Counted from the stretch's first letter, positions 16,844 to 26,710 are shown. The stretch: DNA of 64,000 bases from an uncultured Rhizobiaceae bacterium (GCA_951813045.1 CATOTF010000002.1:2232001-2296000); one strand, 5' to 3'. Notes: generated from the letters alone by a model not told the origin. Program-made: numbers and translations.

Positions 16844-18451
16844 CTACATCCGGAACACGCCGAACTTCGTGTCCGGTATCGGGGCATTCAAACTGGCTGC
16901 TAAAGACAGAGCAAGCACCCGGCGGGTATCACGAGGGCGGATGATGCCATCGTCCCATATACGTGCGGTTGAATAATAGGGGTGCCCTTCCATCTCGAAT
17001 TGCTCAACAATCGGTTGTTTGAATTCAGCTTCCTCGATTTCCGACCAGCTTTCCCCGCGCCGTTCCATCCCGTCGCGTTTTACCGTTGCCAGAACCGAGG
17101 CTGCCTGTTCGCCACCCATGACGGAAATACGAGCGTTGGGCCACATGAACATGAAGCGCGGTGAATAGGATCGGCCACACATCCCGTAGTTTCCGGCCCC
17201 GTAGGAGCCACCAACGACCAATGTCAGTTTGGGCACCTGGGCGCAGGCAACTGCCCCCACAAGCTTGGCACCGTCTTTGGCAATGCCGCCGGTCTCGTGT
17301 TCCTGCCCCACCATAAAACCGGTGATATTTTGCAGGAACAACAGAGGAATTTTCCGCTGGCAACACAGTTCGATGAAGTGTGCGCCTTTAAGGGATGATT
17401 CAGAAAACAGAATGCCATTGTTTGCAATAATTCCCACCGGCATGCCGTGTAGATGGGCAAAACCGGTTATTAAGGTCGTGCCATACCGGGCCTTGAACTC
17501 ATCAAACTGCGAACCATCCACCAGCCGAGCGATAATCTCTCGAATGTCATATTGCTTGCGCAGATCGACCGGAACCACAGTTTCCAATTCTTCAATCGGA
17601 TAAAGCGGTTCTTCAACGACGCGCAGTTTCACAGGCGCGGCTGGCACATAGTTTAACCCACGCACGATGGACCGTACGATTTCCAGCGCATGGGTATCAT
17701 CTTCGGCAAAATGGTCGGCAACGCCGGAAAGGCGCGTGTGAACATCAGCCCCGCCGAGATCTTCGGCGGAGACAACTTCACCCGTTGCCGCCTTCACCAG
17801 CGGCGGGCCGCCCAAAAAGATGGTGCCTTGATTATTGACGATAACAGCCTCGTCCGACATCGCCGGAACATAAGCACCACCGGCGGTGCAGGAGCCCATC
17901 ACACAGGCAATCTGCGGGATGCCCATTGCCGACATATTGGCCTGATTATAAAAGGCGCGGCCAAAATGGTCTTTATCAGGAAACGCTTCTGTATGGTGAG
18001 GCAAGTTCGCTCCGCCACTATCCACGAGATAGATGCAAGGCAGATGATTTTGCTGGGCAATCTCTTGCGCCCGCAGCTGCTTTTTGACCGTTAGCGGATA
18101 AAATGTACCACCTTTAATCGTCGCATCATTGCAGATGATGACACATTGACGGCCCTCAACCTGCCCCACTCCGGTGATGATGCCAGCAGCATGAATATCT
18201 TCGTCATAAATATCTTTAGCCGCCAGTGGCGATAATTCCATAAACGCGGAACCCGGGTCGATCAGGCGCAATACCCGCTCACGGGGAAGCAATTTGCCCC
18301 GCTCGATGTGCCGCTGTCTGGACTTCTCCGGCCCGCCAAGTGCGGCCAAAGACTCAACCCGATCAAGATCTTCAATAAGGTCCGCCCAGGCGCGGGTGTT
18401 GCTTTCAGCTTCCGCACCTTGAAGCGGGATAACCGGTTTGAGAATATTCAC
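16844..18451 (-). CDS. mccB: Acyl-CoA carboxylase carboxyltransferase subunit (methylcrotonyl-CoA carboxylase beta type)
   Basis: A 535-residue carboxyltransferase of exactly the usual length for MccB/LiuB. Visible blocks include [49 protein letters not shown] (biotin/CoA site) and [20 protein letters not shown], and it ends in DTKFGVFRM. It would transfer CO2 from carboxybiotin to 3-methylcrotonyl-CoA in leucine breakdown, or to a related acyl-CoA. The start is GTG 18451, giving a GTGA overlap with the rhodanese stop. The biotin carboxylase/carrier subunit is not adjacent, which is unusual. Isovaleryl-CoA dehydrogenase, the preceding pathway enzyme, lies 7 kb away on the same strand. Confidence 0.87.
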   Translation of the reverse strand: MNILKPVIPLQGAEAESNTRAWADLIEDLDRVESLAALGGPEKSRQRHIERGKLLPRERVLRLIDPGSAFMELSPLAAKDIYDEDIHAAGIITGVGQVEGRQCVIICNDATIKGGTFYPLTVKKQLRAQEIAQQNHLPCIYLVDSGGANLPHHTEAFPDKDHFGRAFYNQANMSAMGIPQIACVMGSCTAGGAYVPAMSDEAVIVNNQGTIFLGGPPLVKAATGEVVSAEDLGGADVHTRLSGVADHFAEDDTHALEIVRSIVRGLNYVPAAPVKLRVVEEPLYPIEELETVVPVDLRKQYDIREIIARLVDGSQFDEFKARYGTTLITGFAHLHGMPVGIIANNGILFSESSLKGAHFIELCCQRKIPLLFLQNITGFMVGQEHETGGIAKDGAKLVGAVACAQVPKLTLVVGGSYGAGNYGMCGRSYSPRFMFMWPNARISVMGGEQAASVLATVKRDGMERRGESWSEIEEAEFKQPIVEQFEMEGHPYYSTARIWDDGIIRPRDTRRVLALSLAASLNAPIPDTKFGVFRM

Positions 18452-18852
18452 TTTGCGGGCTTTTCTTGAGGCTCGACTATGGGTAACCCAGATTCTTTCC
18501 AAAGGGAAAATCCGCCTTCGACGTGAGCTACCGGGCCAAGTCCCATATTCTGCATATCGCGGGTAGCTAAAGCCGAGCGCCAGGCAGCAGCGCAGAAAAA
18601 GATGTAGGTCTTGCCTGTCTGGGCGAAAACCTCTCGGTGATAGGGAGACGCTGGATCAACCCAGAACTCCAGCATGCCGCGAGGTGCGTGAACGGCGTCC
18701 GGCACTTTTCCTAACTTACCAAGCTCACGAATATCGCGGATATCAACAAGTACGGCTTCACCGGCCTGTTGCATGGCAAGCGCATCTTGCGGGGAAAGTG
18801 TGGTGATTTCTGCGGTGGCTTCCGCCACCAGTTCTTGCGCTGTTTTTTTCAT
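18448..18852 (-). CDS. Rhodanese-like domain protein
   Basis: A 134-residue single rhodanese domain. The active-site loop is C87-AAAWR in [16 protein letters not shown], with a Cys and the Arg five residues later, so sulfurtransferase chemistry is possible. [11 protein letters not shown] is the N-terminal strand. It is the first gene of the operon and overlaps the carboxylase gene by four bases. Its link to an acyl-CoA carboxylase and a TSUP permease is unexplained; similar small rhodaneses often handle persulfide sulfur. Confidence 0.88.
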   Translation of the reverse strand: MKKTAQELVAEATAEITTLSPQDALAMQQAGEAVLVDIRDIRELGKLGKVPDAVHAPRGMLEFWVDPASPYHREVFAQTGKTYIFFCAAAWRSALATRDMQNMGLGPVAHVEGGFSLWKESGLPIVEPQEKPAK

Positions 18853-18921
18853 TTTTGGTTCCCGGGGCAGCCCTATAAGAACCTCAAACTATCAGCACAA
18901 TTGGCGCTAGCCAAGAACAGA

Positions 18922-19065
18922 TCAACGAGAAATGGTGATCGAAGAACCGGCGGCTATCGTGTCCGAGCCGCCGACAATAAATGAAAGAACAACAGCTGCG
19001 ATAATAACAATCGCGATCGCCCAGAGCGTCACGCCCCAGCAAGATTTTTCGACAGTTTCGTCCAT
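18922..19065 (-). CDS. Small single-pass membrane protein (47 aa)
   Basis: ATG at 19063-19065 opens a 47-residue frame ending TGA at 18922-18924. A short charged N-terminus (MDETVEKSCW) is followed by one strongly hydrophobic segment, residues 11-31 (GVTLWAIAIVIIAAVVLSFI), then a Gly/Ser/Thr-rich tail. TTAGGGT lies about 5 bases upstream as a weak ribosome site. It is 69 bases upstream of the rhodanese gene on the same strand. The composition is what is expected of a real small membrane protein, but no homologue is recognised. Confidence 0.5.
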   Translation of the reverse strand: MDETVEKSCWGVTLWAIAIVIIAAVVLSFIVGGSDTIAAGSSITISR

Positions 19066-19333
19066 GATACCCTAATACTTTTTCAGCGACTCTCACGCCA
19101 TTTAGTTGCGGAGTTTTTCAAGCTGATTGCCAGTTCGGCGGCGGGTATAGGCTCATGATTTGACAAGCGCAACAGCGATTGAGGCAAATCAGTGGCAAAA
19201 TGTGGTTTTCAGCCATGCAGATTCCGCATGGGTCTTTTATTTACAATGGGTTACGAAGTAAAATAAGTTAACCATCGATTAATAATAGTGTTGAAATCAG
19301 GGCAGAAAGACCAGTTACAACCTGCATTTTCGG

Positions 19334-20647
19334 CTATTTTTTACCCTTTGGCACCGGTCTTTGCTCGACCTCAACAGGCGTGCGCATGATTATCTCACGG
19401 TGAGGAAACGGAATTCCAATATCGTTGGCTTTAAACGCATCCCAAAGAGCCAGCATGACGGCGCCTCTTATGTTAGTCAGGCCATTTTGCGGATCAGAAA
19501 TCCAGAAGCGGGTTTTGAAATTCAACGACGAATCGCCGAACTCAGTCATCCAGCAAACAGGGCTCTTGATGGGGCTGACGCGCTCGATGCTTTGTACGGC
19601 CTCTATCGCCAACCGGGTAACTTCGTGGGGGTTGCTATCATAGGACACACCAAAATCCACATCCAACCGCACCAGTTTATCAGTGAACGACCAATTGATC
19701 ACTTTTTCGGTGATAAAATCTTCATTGGGAATGAGGAACTCGCGTCCGTCCCGCGTCACAACCGAGACAAAGCGGGACCGCAATTCCCTGATCCAGCCAA
19801 ATGTATCCCCAAGCGAAATTGTATCACCAGGTTTGATGGATTTATCGAGAAGGATAATGACCCCCGAAATAAAATTCGATACGACTTTTTGAAGGCCAAA
19901 GCCCAGCCCCACGCCTATGGCACCTGAGAAAACGGCAAATGCTGTAAGATCAATACCAACGGAATTCAGCGCAATAAGAATAGCCATCGTCACGAGGAAA
20001 ATTTTGACAAATTTTCCGATTAACACCTGAAGGCTGGGTGTCAGATCACTCATCGTTTTAATGCGGGTCTCGGCGTAATTACCCGTATTTGAGGCAAGCC
20101 ACGTCAGGCCAACGACAAGCGCGATGGTTTTCACTACAAGCAGTAAAGAAATGCGAATATCACCTGCGGTGAACGCCAAGGCGTCCAGCGTTTCAGTGGT
20201 CGCCTTGAGATAACCCGTCAGGCTCAGCGCAACAATCAACCAGGCAATAATGGCGACAAACTTCGAAATCTCTCGAGAGCGGATAACCCGCGAGACTACA
20301 TTTATCACCAGCCATGCGAGCCCCAGCGTGTATGCGCTGCGCAGCAAAAATGTATTCCACGGCCAGGTATAATCGTTCAAAATCTCATAGGCGGTCCAGC
20401 ACAAGGGAATGAAGAACACCCACTCCATACGCCGCAGAAAGGCAATTGATACACGCAGAAAACCGGAATTCAGCTTTACCTTGCGCAGCCGGTTCTCCAT
20501 AGGCGTTTCAACAAAGCGCGACGCAAGAACACTGATCGCAAACAGAGCCACGATGATAAGAATCTGGTAAATGGTCCAGGGCTGGATCACCTTAGCCCAA
20601 AGGCTCAGCGCAAATTCTTCCAGCTTCATGCCGGTTTCATTTAACAA
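19334..20647 (-). CDS. MscS family mechanosensitive ion channel
   Basis: A 437-residue membrane protein with about five predicted transmembrane helices before the pore. The pore helix and beta domain are clear: GIDLTAFAVFSGAIGVGLGFGLQKVVSNFISGVIILLDKSIKPGD, then GDTFGWIRELRSRFVSVVTRDGREFLIPNEDFITEKVINWS. This is the MscS signature, and the C-terminal FPHREIIM is also typical. The protein relieves osmotic shock by opening under membrane tension. TTG 20647 is preceded by AAAGGAAG at good spacing and is preferred; ATG 20629 is the alternative. Confidence 0.9.
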   Translation of the reverse strand: MLNETGMKLEEFALSLWAKVIQPWTIYQILIIVALFAISVLASRFVETPMENRLRKVKLNSGFLRVSIAFLRRMEWVFFIPLCWTAYEILNDYTWPWNTFLLRSAYTLGLAWLVINVVSRVIRSREISKFVAIIAWLIVALSLTGYLKATTETLDALAFTAGDIRISLLLVVKTIALVVGLTWLASNTGNYAETRIKTMSDLTPSLQVLIGKFVKIFLVTMAILIALNSVGIDLTAFAVFSGAIGVGLGFGLQKVVSNFISGVIILLDKSIKPGDTISLGDTFGWIRELRSRFVSVVTRDGREFLIPNEDFITEKVINWSFTDKLVRLDVDFGVSYDSNPHEVTRLAIEAVQSIERVSPIKSPVCWMTEFGDSSLNFKTRFWISDPQNGLTNIRGAVMLALWDAFKANDIGIPFPHREIIMRTPVEVEQRPVPKGKK

Positions 20648-20695
20648 TGAACTTCCTTTTGTCCGCTATTGCTTGTTGAAGTGTATCAGATTTTT

Positions 20696-21529
20696 TCAAA
20701 CCGCATCCCATTGGGGTGATATGCCATCCATATCGCAAAGCCGACTGTTTTTCGATGTTAAATTGGAAATGGCCGCCATCTCATCATCACTCAGTTCGAA
20801 GTCGAAAACGTCGATATTACTTTTCATCCGATCAGGAGTAGCCGTTTTGGGGATGGCCCCTGCCCCGTCATGCTGAATATGCCAGCGCAAGGTTATCTGT
20901 GCCGGATCCCTGCCATACTTGTCAGCGCATGTCTGAACAGCAGATTCGTTGAAAACTTCTCCAGCCTTATACAATGGACAATAGGCTACAAACGCCACAC
21001 TATTTTGTGCGCAAACGGACCTGAGTTTCGATTGGTCGATATAAGGGTGATTCTCCACCTGATTGACCGCTATTGGGCGGTCAGACGCCTCGATAATATC
21101 GCGAAGCAAGTGGCTGGTAAAATTTGAAACACCGATGTTGCGTGTCCAGCCACGATCTGCGGCATCGCTTAACAGGGTGGCCCAATTGCGCACATCGCGA
21201 TTTTGTGGCGGCCAGTGGATCAGGAGGAGGTCGATGTAATCCAGACCCAACCGGGACAAGCTTGCTTCAACCGATTTTTGAAAAGAACCATCCGCCACTT
21301 CACTGGGCCAGACTTTTGTTGTCAGAAAAATATTCTCCCGAGGCACGCCAGACGCACGAATGCCTGCCCCGATTGCCTCCTCGTTATCGTAAAAAGCTGC
21401 AGTATCTATATGCTGATACCCATGGTTCAACGCCTGTTGAACCATGTCGGTGCATTGTTCGCCCTGTAGTCTGAAGGTTCCAAGGCCAATTGCTGGAATA
21501 TTTGCACCATTTGCATCGAGATATTTCAT
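20696..21529 (-). CDS. Aldo/keto reductase
   Basis: A 277-residue NADPH-dependent reductase of the 2,5-diketo-gluconate reductase type. The catalytic tetrad can be seen in DTAAFYDNEEAIG (Asp, Tyr), LTTKVWPSE (Lys) and DLLLIHWPPQ (His). NIGVSNFTSHLL and AITLRWHIQHD-type segments follow, and IPKTATPDRMKSNIDVFDFEL binds the cofactor phosphate. ATG 21529 has AGGAAA six bases upstream. The physiological carbonyl substrate is unknown. It lies next to mscS without a clear operon relation. Confidence 0.9.
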   Translation of the reverse strand: MKYLDANGANIPAIGLGTFRLQGEQCTDMVQQALNHGYQHIDTAAFYDNEEAIGAGIRASGVPRENIFLTTKVWPSEVADGSFQKSVEASLSRLGLDYIDLLLIHWPPQNRDVRNWATLLSDAADRGWTRNIGVSNFTSHLLRDIIEASDRPIAVNQVENHPYIDQSKLRSVCAQNSVAFVAYCPLYKAGEVFNESAVQTCADKYGRDPAQITLRWHIQHDGAGAIPKTATPDRMKSNIDVFDFELSDDEMAAISNLTSKNSRLCDMDGISPQWDAV

Positions 21530-21623
21530 TGGTATTTTCCTGCGAGCGGTGAATCACTTCACTATTGAATTCTTTATTTAAAACGTATTCGCCCCAAGCG
21601 GTCGACACTCAAATGGAATAGTT

Positions 21624-22583
21624 GTGACACCACCCGACCAAAACCCAAGAATTAAATCAAGGATCTCACTCATTGACGCTGCGCGCGGCTTCGCGCTGTT
21701 GGCTATGACGCTCTATCACTTCACATGGGATCTTGAATTCTTCGGATGGTTGGCACCTGCTTATACCCAACAACCACAGTGGGCATATTTTGCGCGTGCC
21801 ATTGCATCCAGTTTTCTATTTCTTGTGGGAATCGGGTTGGTTTTGGGACATGGCAACTCAATTCGTTGGGCTGGTTTTGCAAAACGGTTTGCAATGGTTG
21901 CGGGGGCCGCTGCATTAATCTCAATTGCGACATATTTTTTTATACCCAATGGCTTCATTTTCTTCGGTATTCTTCATGGGATCGCGCTGTTCAGCCTTCT
22001 CGGCCTTTTATTTGTACGGCTACATTGGCTCATCCCGATATTAACCGCAGCTGGCGTTCAATACGTCACACAAAATTACTCAAGTGATGTATTTTTCGAA
22101 CCCTATTTTTGGTGGGTTGGGCTGGCGCCTACCGCCCCACAAGCAAACGATTATGTACCGATGTTTCCGTGGTTCTCCGCAACCCTGTGCGGAATTGGAC
22201 TAGGAAAACTTGCGCAACAAATGGGCTTGTTTAAAGCGCTGTCTGGATATTCGCTCCCAAGAGCAATTAATACACCACTCACATTTATCGGCAGATATTC
22301 GCTCATTTTTTACCTGATACACCAACCCATATTATTGGGGCTGGTGTGGAGTTACACACAGGTTGCTGGTGAGCCGGACAAAGCCCCGATATTTATCCAC
22401 CAGTGTGTTCAGGAATGTAACCGCTCAAATGGCAAGTTGTTTTGTGTGCCCTATTGCAACTGCATGGTCGAAACGATGAAGGGTGAGAAGCTTTTTACGC
22501 CCTTTCTGGACCGAGCCATGACAGATACCCAAACCCAATCATTGTATGATGTCAGAGACATGTGTGTCGCCCAACAAAAATAA
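21624..22583 (+). CDS. DUF1624 / heparan-alpha-glucosaminide acetyltransferase-like membrane protein
   Basis: A 319-residue polytopic protein starting at GTG 21624. RISLIDAARGFALLAMTLYHFTWDLEFFGW is the DUF1624/YeiB-like signature, containing the conserved D-x-x-R-G and YHFTWD residues. FFGILHGIALFSLLGL and PLTFIGRYSLIFYLIHQPILLGL follow, with about seven transmembrane helices. The family is related to acyltransferases that move acetyl groups across membranes. After residue 250 there is a soluble tail with several cysteines (HQCVQECNRSNGKLFCVPYCNC), which appears conserved in alphaproteobacterial members. The substrate is unknown. Confidence 0.8.
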   Translation: MTPPDQNPRIKSRISLIDAARGFALLAMTLYHFTWDLEFFGWLAPAYTQQPQWAYFARAIASSFLFLVGIGLVLGHGNSIRWAGFAKRFAMVAGAAALISIATYFFIPNGFIFFGILHGIALFSLLGLLFVRLHWLIPILTAAGVQYVTQNYSSDVFFEPYFWWVGLAPTAPQANDYVPMFPWFSATLCGIGLGKLAQQMGLFKALSGYSLPRAINTPLTFIGRYSLIFYLIHQPILLGLVWSYTQVAGEPDKAPIFIHQCVQECNRSNGKLFCVPYCNCMVETMKGEKLFTPFLDRAMTDTQTQSLYDVRDMCVAQQK

Positions 22584-22586
22584 AAT

Positions 22587-22619
22587 GCCGGCCTCACAAA
22601 TAACACGCGTGAGGCCGGC
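22587..22619 (-). terminator. Rho-independent terminator for the SH3 gene
   Basis: An 11-base perfect stem (GCCGGCCTCAC at 22587-22597 and GTGAGGCCGGC at 22609-22619) has an 11-base loop. On the minus strand it is followed by ATTTTATTTTT, a good U-tract, so it terminates the leftward SH3-domain gene that ends at 22646. It may also stop the convergent DUF1624 transcript. Confidence 0.85.
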
Positions 22620-22645
22620 TACTCCTGATATTGATAGGGGCGAAT

Positions 22646-22999
22646 TCAATACCAGGGATGGGGTGATGAGAATGTGTGTGGACCGGACCGCAGAAAGCGA
22701 CCATTTACCCAACCGTATTTCCAGCCTTTACGGATTTTGCACCAGTCCGAACCGGATTTGATGATGCACCGCTCGACATAAACCGTTTTACCGCGTCTCA
22801 CCTGCGCCACTTTTGTAGAATGGCTTGCTGGCCATTTGCGAATGTTCAAGCGATCCCAGTTTGGGAAGTTGGCGGTTCTGGCGTTGTCATCGACGTAATA
22901 ACCGGCAGCTGTTGCTTCAGTAAGGGCAATACCAGAGCCGAAGATGGCAATGGCGGCTGTGGCAAGAATGGCTTTGCGTGATTTATTTGAAAATGACAT
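22646..22999 (-). CDS. Secreted SH3-domain protein
   Basis: A 117-residue precursor with a typical signal peptide (MSFSNKSRKAILATAAIAIF, cleavage probably after TEATA-A near residue 32). The mature part holds one bacterial SH3 domain: LNIRKWPASHSTKVAQVRRGKTVYV, then SDWCKIRKGWKYGWVNGRFL, with a Cys pair that could form a disulfide. Such periplasmic SH3 proteins bind peptidoglycan or other envelope targets. It is monocistronic with its own terminator. No enzyme domain is fused. Confidence 0.85.
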   Translation of the reverse strand: MSFSNKSRKAILATAAIAIFGSGIALTEATAAGYYVDDNARTANFPNWDRLNIRKWPASHSTKVAQVRRGKTVYVERCIIKSGSDWCKIRKGWKYGWVNGRFLRSGPHTFSSPHPWY

Positions 23000-23147
23000 T
23001 GGACTTCTCCTGATTTGTTTTCGACAAAATCACAGCTATCAAAGTGTAGCTGAATGTATTTTGAGCGTGCCATTCACATAGCATTCACAAACCTGTGAGG
23101 GTGTGCCTGTTTGCACATGTCGTGCGAATTGTGTCGAAAGTCGGGTG

Positions 23148-23945
23148 TCAGGTGGCGTCAATATTGAAGAAATTGAGTGGGAAAAGGTGGCCCTGACTTT
23201 TTAAGCGAACCTGCCCTTTGGGCGCCCGCATATAGGTTTCCGTATCGAACCAGTTCCAATCATTTGACCAGGTCCAGCAACCGGCATCGCGGTAGGTCTG
23301 CGCCACTTTATCGGCAAAACCCTTGTTGACCGGCAGTTGGATGGTCTCGTAATCGCAATTGTCAAAATACGTCATCGCCAGAGGCAAGGCCCGTTCCGTA
23401 CAATAGTTTGACATCCACAGGGTGAAACCAATTTCCTGCCTCAACAGGTCCACCGCACGGAAAACCTGCAGGTGATCCTCGTGCCCATATTCCCCCCAGG
23501 GATTATGGGTAAACACATTCATATCCGGCTTTAACGACGGGCGAAGCTTCGCCACCAACGCCTCGAAGTTTTCTTCGTATTGCTTTCGAATACCCTGACC
23601 TGGCGCATTGCTTTTTCCCAACAGGCGTTTTGCCTTTTGCTTGGCATCGCGTAATTCGCAGGTTTTTTCCAATTGAATACCATATTGCGAAATGACGGGT
23701 TGGTTCCAGTTGGCGCAGCCATAGGTCGCTGCCTCTGCAATCCTTAGACTTGTCACATTGTCTCGCGGAAAGTTTCGAACAGCTTCGGCTCTTGCCGGTC
23801 CGATTGACGGATCAGGCCAATAACCTTCAAAGACGAGAAGCACCTGATCCACGCGATCAAGGATCGCACCAAACCACAACAATTCATCATCAGGGTGGGC
23901 CGCTATGATGATTGAATTTTTGAGAAATGCGGGATGATCAACCAT
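23148..23945 (-). CDS. PIG-L family deacetylase
   Basis: A 265-residue protein from ATG 23945 (MVDHPAFLK). The zinc-binding AHPDDE motif is at residues 16-21 and a second HEDH motif occurs in GEYGHEDHLQVFRA, both diagnostic of the PIG-L/LmbE deacetylases that remove N-acetyl groups from amino sugars or related molecules. The start overlaps the stop of the upstream acetyltransferase gene by 8 bases (ATGGTTGA), indicating coupled translation. A PIG-L plus FemAB-like acetyltransferase pair often serves glycan or small-molecule modification. Confidence 0.85.
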   Translation of the reverse strand: MVDHPAFLKNSIIIAAHPDDELLWFGAILDRVDQVLLVFEGYWPDPSIGPARAEAVRNFPRDNVTSLRIAEAATYGCANWNQPVISQYGIQLEKTCELRDAKQKAKRLLGKSNAPGQGIRKQYEENFEALVAKLRPSLKPDMNVFTHNPWGEYGHEDHLQVFRAVDLLRQEIGFTLWMSNYCTERALPLAMTYFDNCDYETIQLPVNKGFADKVAQTYRDAGCWTWSNDWNWFDTETYMRAPKGQVRLKSQGHLFPLNFFNIDAT

Positions 23946-25014
23946 CAGACCCACGCCCCAGACGCTTTGCAAACAGTTTCAGCCCGAGTTTTCCCAAACT
24001 ACTATTCGCCGCCAAATATCCGTACATGGGTTCAGCTTGCGTCCCGAACTGTTGTTTGAATGGTTCATCTCCGATGGTAAAATCAAATCCAGTACCGCCC
24101 CGCGCCATCCAGTCTTCAATGATCCAATCGTACATTTGAAGGCCGGGGGAATGGCGACCATGGGCGTCATAATCCACGCCAATCAGCAGATAGAGAAATC
24201 GCCCCTGATAGGTCAGGCCGAACAGAACTCCCGCATCCAACCCGTCGCTGGAAACCCGCCAGGTCTCACAATCGCCGCAGGTTGCGCCGCGCACGGCCAC
24301 GCTTTGATAAAACTGCTTCACTTCATCTTGCTGAATGGGGTCGCCTTCAAACCGCCCTGCCCGCAAGTCCACCAGTTTGGAAATCGCGGCTGTGATATCG
24401 TCCGCATCGGCGAGGCATTCCAATTTCACATCATGCTGTTTTTTCCAGCGCCGCCCTTTTCGGGCAACCATGCCCGCCAGTTTCTCATCGAGATTCTCTT
24501 TTCGCCAATCATCAAATGGCGGCGTTAACGCGACACAATGGGCGGAAAAGTCCTGTTTCATCGCCTCAGTATTCAGCAGCAAGCCCCATTCGCTGCGGTG
24601 TTCATCCCGAACCGGACGAATACGTAATATGTCGTGCGACCCGAGCGCGTCGAGAAACCCTCGTTTGAGGTCAAAACCGGTGTCACTCTCAAGCCGTTGC
24701 GCCAAATCATCCCGCAAGACGGGTGCTGAATAATCAGACACCCCAAGGTCTGTGCTTTCAACCAAACGCAGCCCGGCTTTCCGTCGACGGATCATCGGGA
24801 TAACACCGACAAGTTCACCACCATCCCGCACGGTAACAATAAGCGGCTCCGCGCCTTGGGAAGGTGCAAGATATCTATAAAAACAATCGAGCCAGATCGG
24901 GCTTTGAAACGCTGTTGCACGCGCGCATGCGAACAGACCCGAAAAATCGGGCCCAGCAAAATCCAACTGATTTTCCTGCGCAAGTTTCATGATCAAATCC
25001 CGTCTGTATTCCAT
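23938..25014 (-). CDS. CelD/FemAB-like GNAT acetyltransferase
   Basis: A 358-residue protein with the Acetyltransf_6 (CelD/BcsL) double-GNAT layout. FQSPIWLDCFYRYLAPSQGAEPLIVTVRDGGELVGVIPMI is the N-terminal half, and RWKKQHDVKLE plus LFGLTYQGRFLYLLIGVDYDAHGRHSPGLQMYDWIIEDWMARGGTGFDFTIGDEPFKQQF is the acyl-transfer half. KQQF and the GDEPFK motif are typical. An internal ATG (residue 9, MKLAQ) is an alternative start. It is coupled to the PIG-L gene, so the two probably act on the same glycoconjugate. Confidence 0.82.
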   Translation of the reverse strand: MEYRRDLIMKLAQENQLDFAGPDFSGLFACARATAFQSPIWLDCFYRYLAPSQGAEPLIVTVRDGGELVGVIPMIRRRKAGLRLVESTDLGVSDYSAPVLRDDLAQRLESDTGFDLKRGFLDALGSHDILRIRPVRDEHRSEWGLLLNTEAMKQDFSAHCVALTPPFDDWRKENLDEKLAGMVARKGRRWKKQHDVKLECLADADDITAAISKLVDLRAGRFEGDPIQQDEVKQFYQSVAVRGATCGDCETWRVSSDGLDAGVLFGLTYQGRFLYLLIGVDYDAHGRHSPGLQMYDWIIEDWMARGGTGFDFTIGDEPFKQQFGTQAEPMYGYLAANSSLGKLGLKLFAKRLGRGSDG

Positions 25015-25087
25015 CTAACAAACGGAAATTGACGAGTTCTGAACCAACGCGGGCGATTGCCCGTTTGGTTAATAATTTAGGTGGTGT

Positions 25088-26260
25088 CTACGCGGATTTT
25101 TCAAACAGTTCGCGGCCAATCAACATGCGCCGGATTTCGCTTGTTCCCGCGCCGATCTCATAGAGCTTGGCGTCCCGTAGTAAGCGGCCTGTCGCGTTGT
25201 CGTTGATATATCCGTTGCCGCCTAAAAGCTGGATCGCGTCCAGCGCGACTTGCGTTGCTTTTTCTGCGGCAAACAATATCGCACCGGCTGAATCTTCTCG
25301 GGTCGTTTCATCCCGGTCACACGCCTGCGCAACAGCATAAACATAGGCACGCGCGGCATTCATGCCCACATACATGTCCGCAAGTTTTCCCTGAACCAGT
25401 TGAAATGTTCCAATCGAGGCACCGAATTGTTTGCGCTCATGAACATAGGGAATTACAATATCAAGCGCCGCTTGCATGATACCGATAGCGCCGGCGGATA
25501 GGACAGCCCGTTCGTAATCAAGACCTGACATGAGAACCGCGACACCGCCGTTCATTTTGCCCAACACATTTTCTTCCGGCACTTCGCAATTATCAAAAAC
25601 CAACTCCCCGGTTTCCGAACCACGCATGCCGAGCTTGTCGAGCTTTTGGGCGACAGAAAATCCGGGAAAGTCTTTCTCGATTAAAAATGCCGTAATCCCC
25701 TTTGGTCCCGCATCCATATCAGTCTTGGCGTAGACAATCAGCATGTCCGCTTGCGGGCCATTGGTAATCCAGAATTTCGTGCCGTTGAGAACGTATTTAT
25801 CGCCCCGTTTTTCAGCTCGTAATTTCATCGATACGACGTCGGAACCGGCCCCTGGTTCGCTCATCGCCAGCGCACCGAGGTGTTCACCGGTTACGAGCTT
25901 ATCCAGATAACGGGTTTTTTGGTCGTCATTCCCCCAGCGCGAAAGCTGGTTTACGCAGAGGTTTGAATGGGCACCATAGGACAGGCCAATAGACGCGGAG
26001 GCCCGGCTGATTTCTTCCATCGCGAGGCAATGTTCAAGATAACCAAGCCCAACACCACCCCATTCTTCCGGCACCGTAATGCCATGGAACCCAAGCTCTC
26101 CCATTTCCGGCCACAGGTGGCGGGGAAACCAGTCCTCCTTATCAATCCGGTGGGCGAGCGGCGCAATATTGTCCTGCGAATAGGACCGCACGCTATCGCG
26201 CAACATGTCGGCATCTTCGCCCAGGTTAAAATTGAAGGAAGGTACATCATTTGGTATCAT
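25088..26260 (-). CDS. ivd: Isovaleryl-CoA dehydrogenase
   Basis: A 390-residue acyl-CoA dehydrogenase of IVD type. [21 protein letters not shown] binds [21 protein letters not shown] follows, and the catalytic Glu lies in [13 protein letters not shown] near residue 246, the helix-G position characteristic of isovaleryl-CoA dehydrogenase rather than the C-terminal position of other family members. C-terminal [36 protein letters not shown] is standard. It converts isovaleryl-CoA to 3-methylcrotonyl-CoA in leucine catabolism, the substrate of the carboxylase encoded at 16844. It starts 3 bases after a GNAT gene. Confidence 0.93.
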   Translation of the reverse strand: MIPNDVPSFNFNLGEDADMLRDSVRSYSQDNIAPLAHRIDKEDWFPRHLWPEMGELGFHGITVPEEWGGVGLGYLEHCLAMEEISRASASIGLSYGAHSNLCVNQLSRWGNDDQKTRYLDKLVTGEHLGALAMSEPGAGSDVVSMKLRAEKRGDKYVLNGTKFWITNGPQADMLIVYAKTDMDAGPKGITAFLIEKDFPGFSVAQKLDKLGMRGSETGELVFDNCEVPEENVLGKMNGGVAVLMSGLDYERAVLSAGAIGIMQAALDIVIPYVHERKQFGASIGTFQLVQGKLADMYVGMNAARAYVYAVAQACDRDETTREDSAGAILFAAEKATQVALDAIQLLGGNGYINDNATGRLLRDAKLYEIGAGTSEIRRMLIGRELFEKSA

Positions 26261-26263
26261 GGG

Positions 26264-26710
26264 TCAGATCTTCTGCATATATTTGATAAAAGGGGTCCGT
26301 TCCGCGACTTTGTCATACAATATGCGCCCGGTATAGTTGAACTCCTGCGTCAACCAGTAAACCTGTTCCGCGCCATGTTCTTTGGCCGCCTGATGCACCG
26401 CGTCGATGAGGGAACGGGCAACACCTTTGCCCCGCGCGTCCTCACTGGTGAACAGATCACCCAGATAACAGCGCGGCCCGATGGACCACGTGAACGGGTG
26501 AAATAAATAGGTCACAAATCCGACCATCCGCCCGTCATCATCCACTGCCGCAATGCCGTAAATATCACCGTCCGGATCAATAATGCGATCATATGTCACC
26601 CTGCTGACATCATCCGCCACTTCGGATTTATAGAACGTCAGATACCCCTGCCATAGCGGATACCATTGCTCATAATCACCGTCCTGCAACTTGCGTAGTG
26701 TGACGCTCAT
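26264..26710 (-). CDS. GNAT family N-acetyltransferase
   Basis: A 148-residue GNAT domain. The acetyl-CoA pyrophosphate loop is SEDARGKGVARSLIDAVHQAAKEHG (motif A, R/Q-x-x-G-x-G/A), preceded by YLGDLFTS and followed by VYWLTQEFNYTGRILYDKV. It precedes ivd by 3 bases in the same orientation, so both are probably co-transcribed. The acceptor molecule is unknown. Confidence 0.87.
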   Translation of the reverse strand: MSVTLRKLQDGDYEQWYPLWQGYLTFYKSEVADDVSRVTYDRIIDPDGDIYGIAAVDDDGRMVGFVTYLFHPFTWSIGPRCYLGDLFTSEDARGKGVARSLIDAVHQAAKEHGAEQVYWLTQEFNYTGRILYDKVAERTPFIKYMQKI

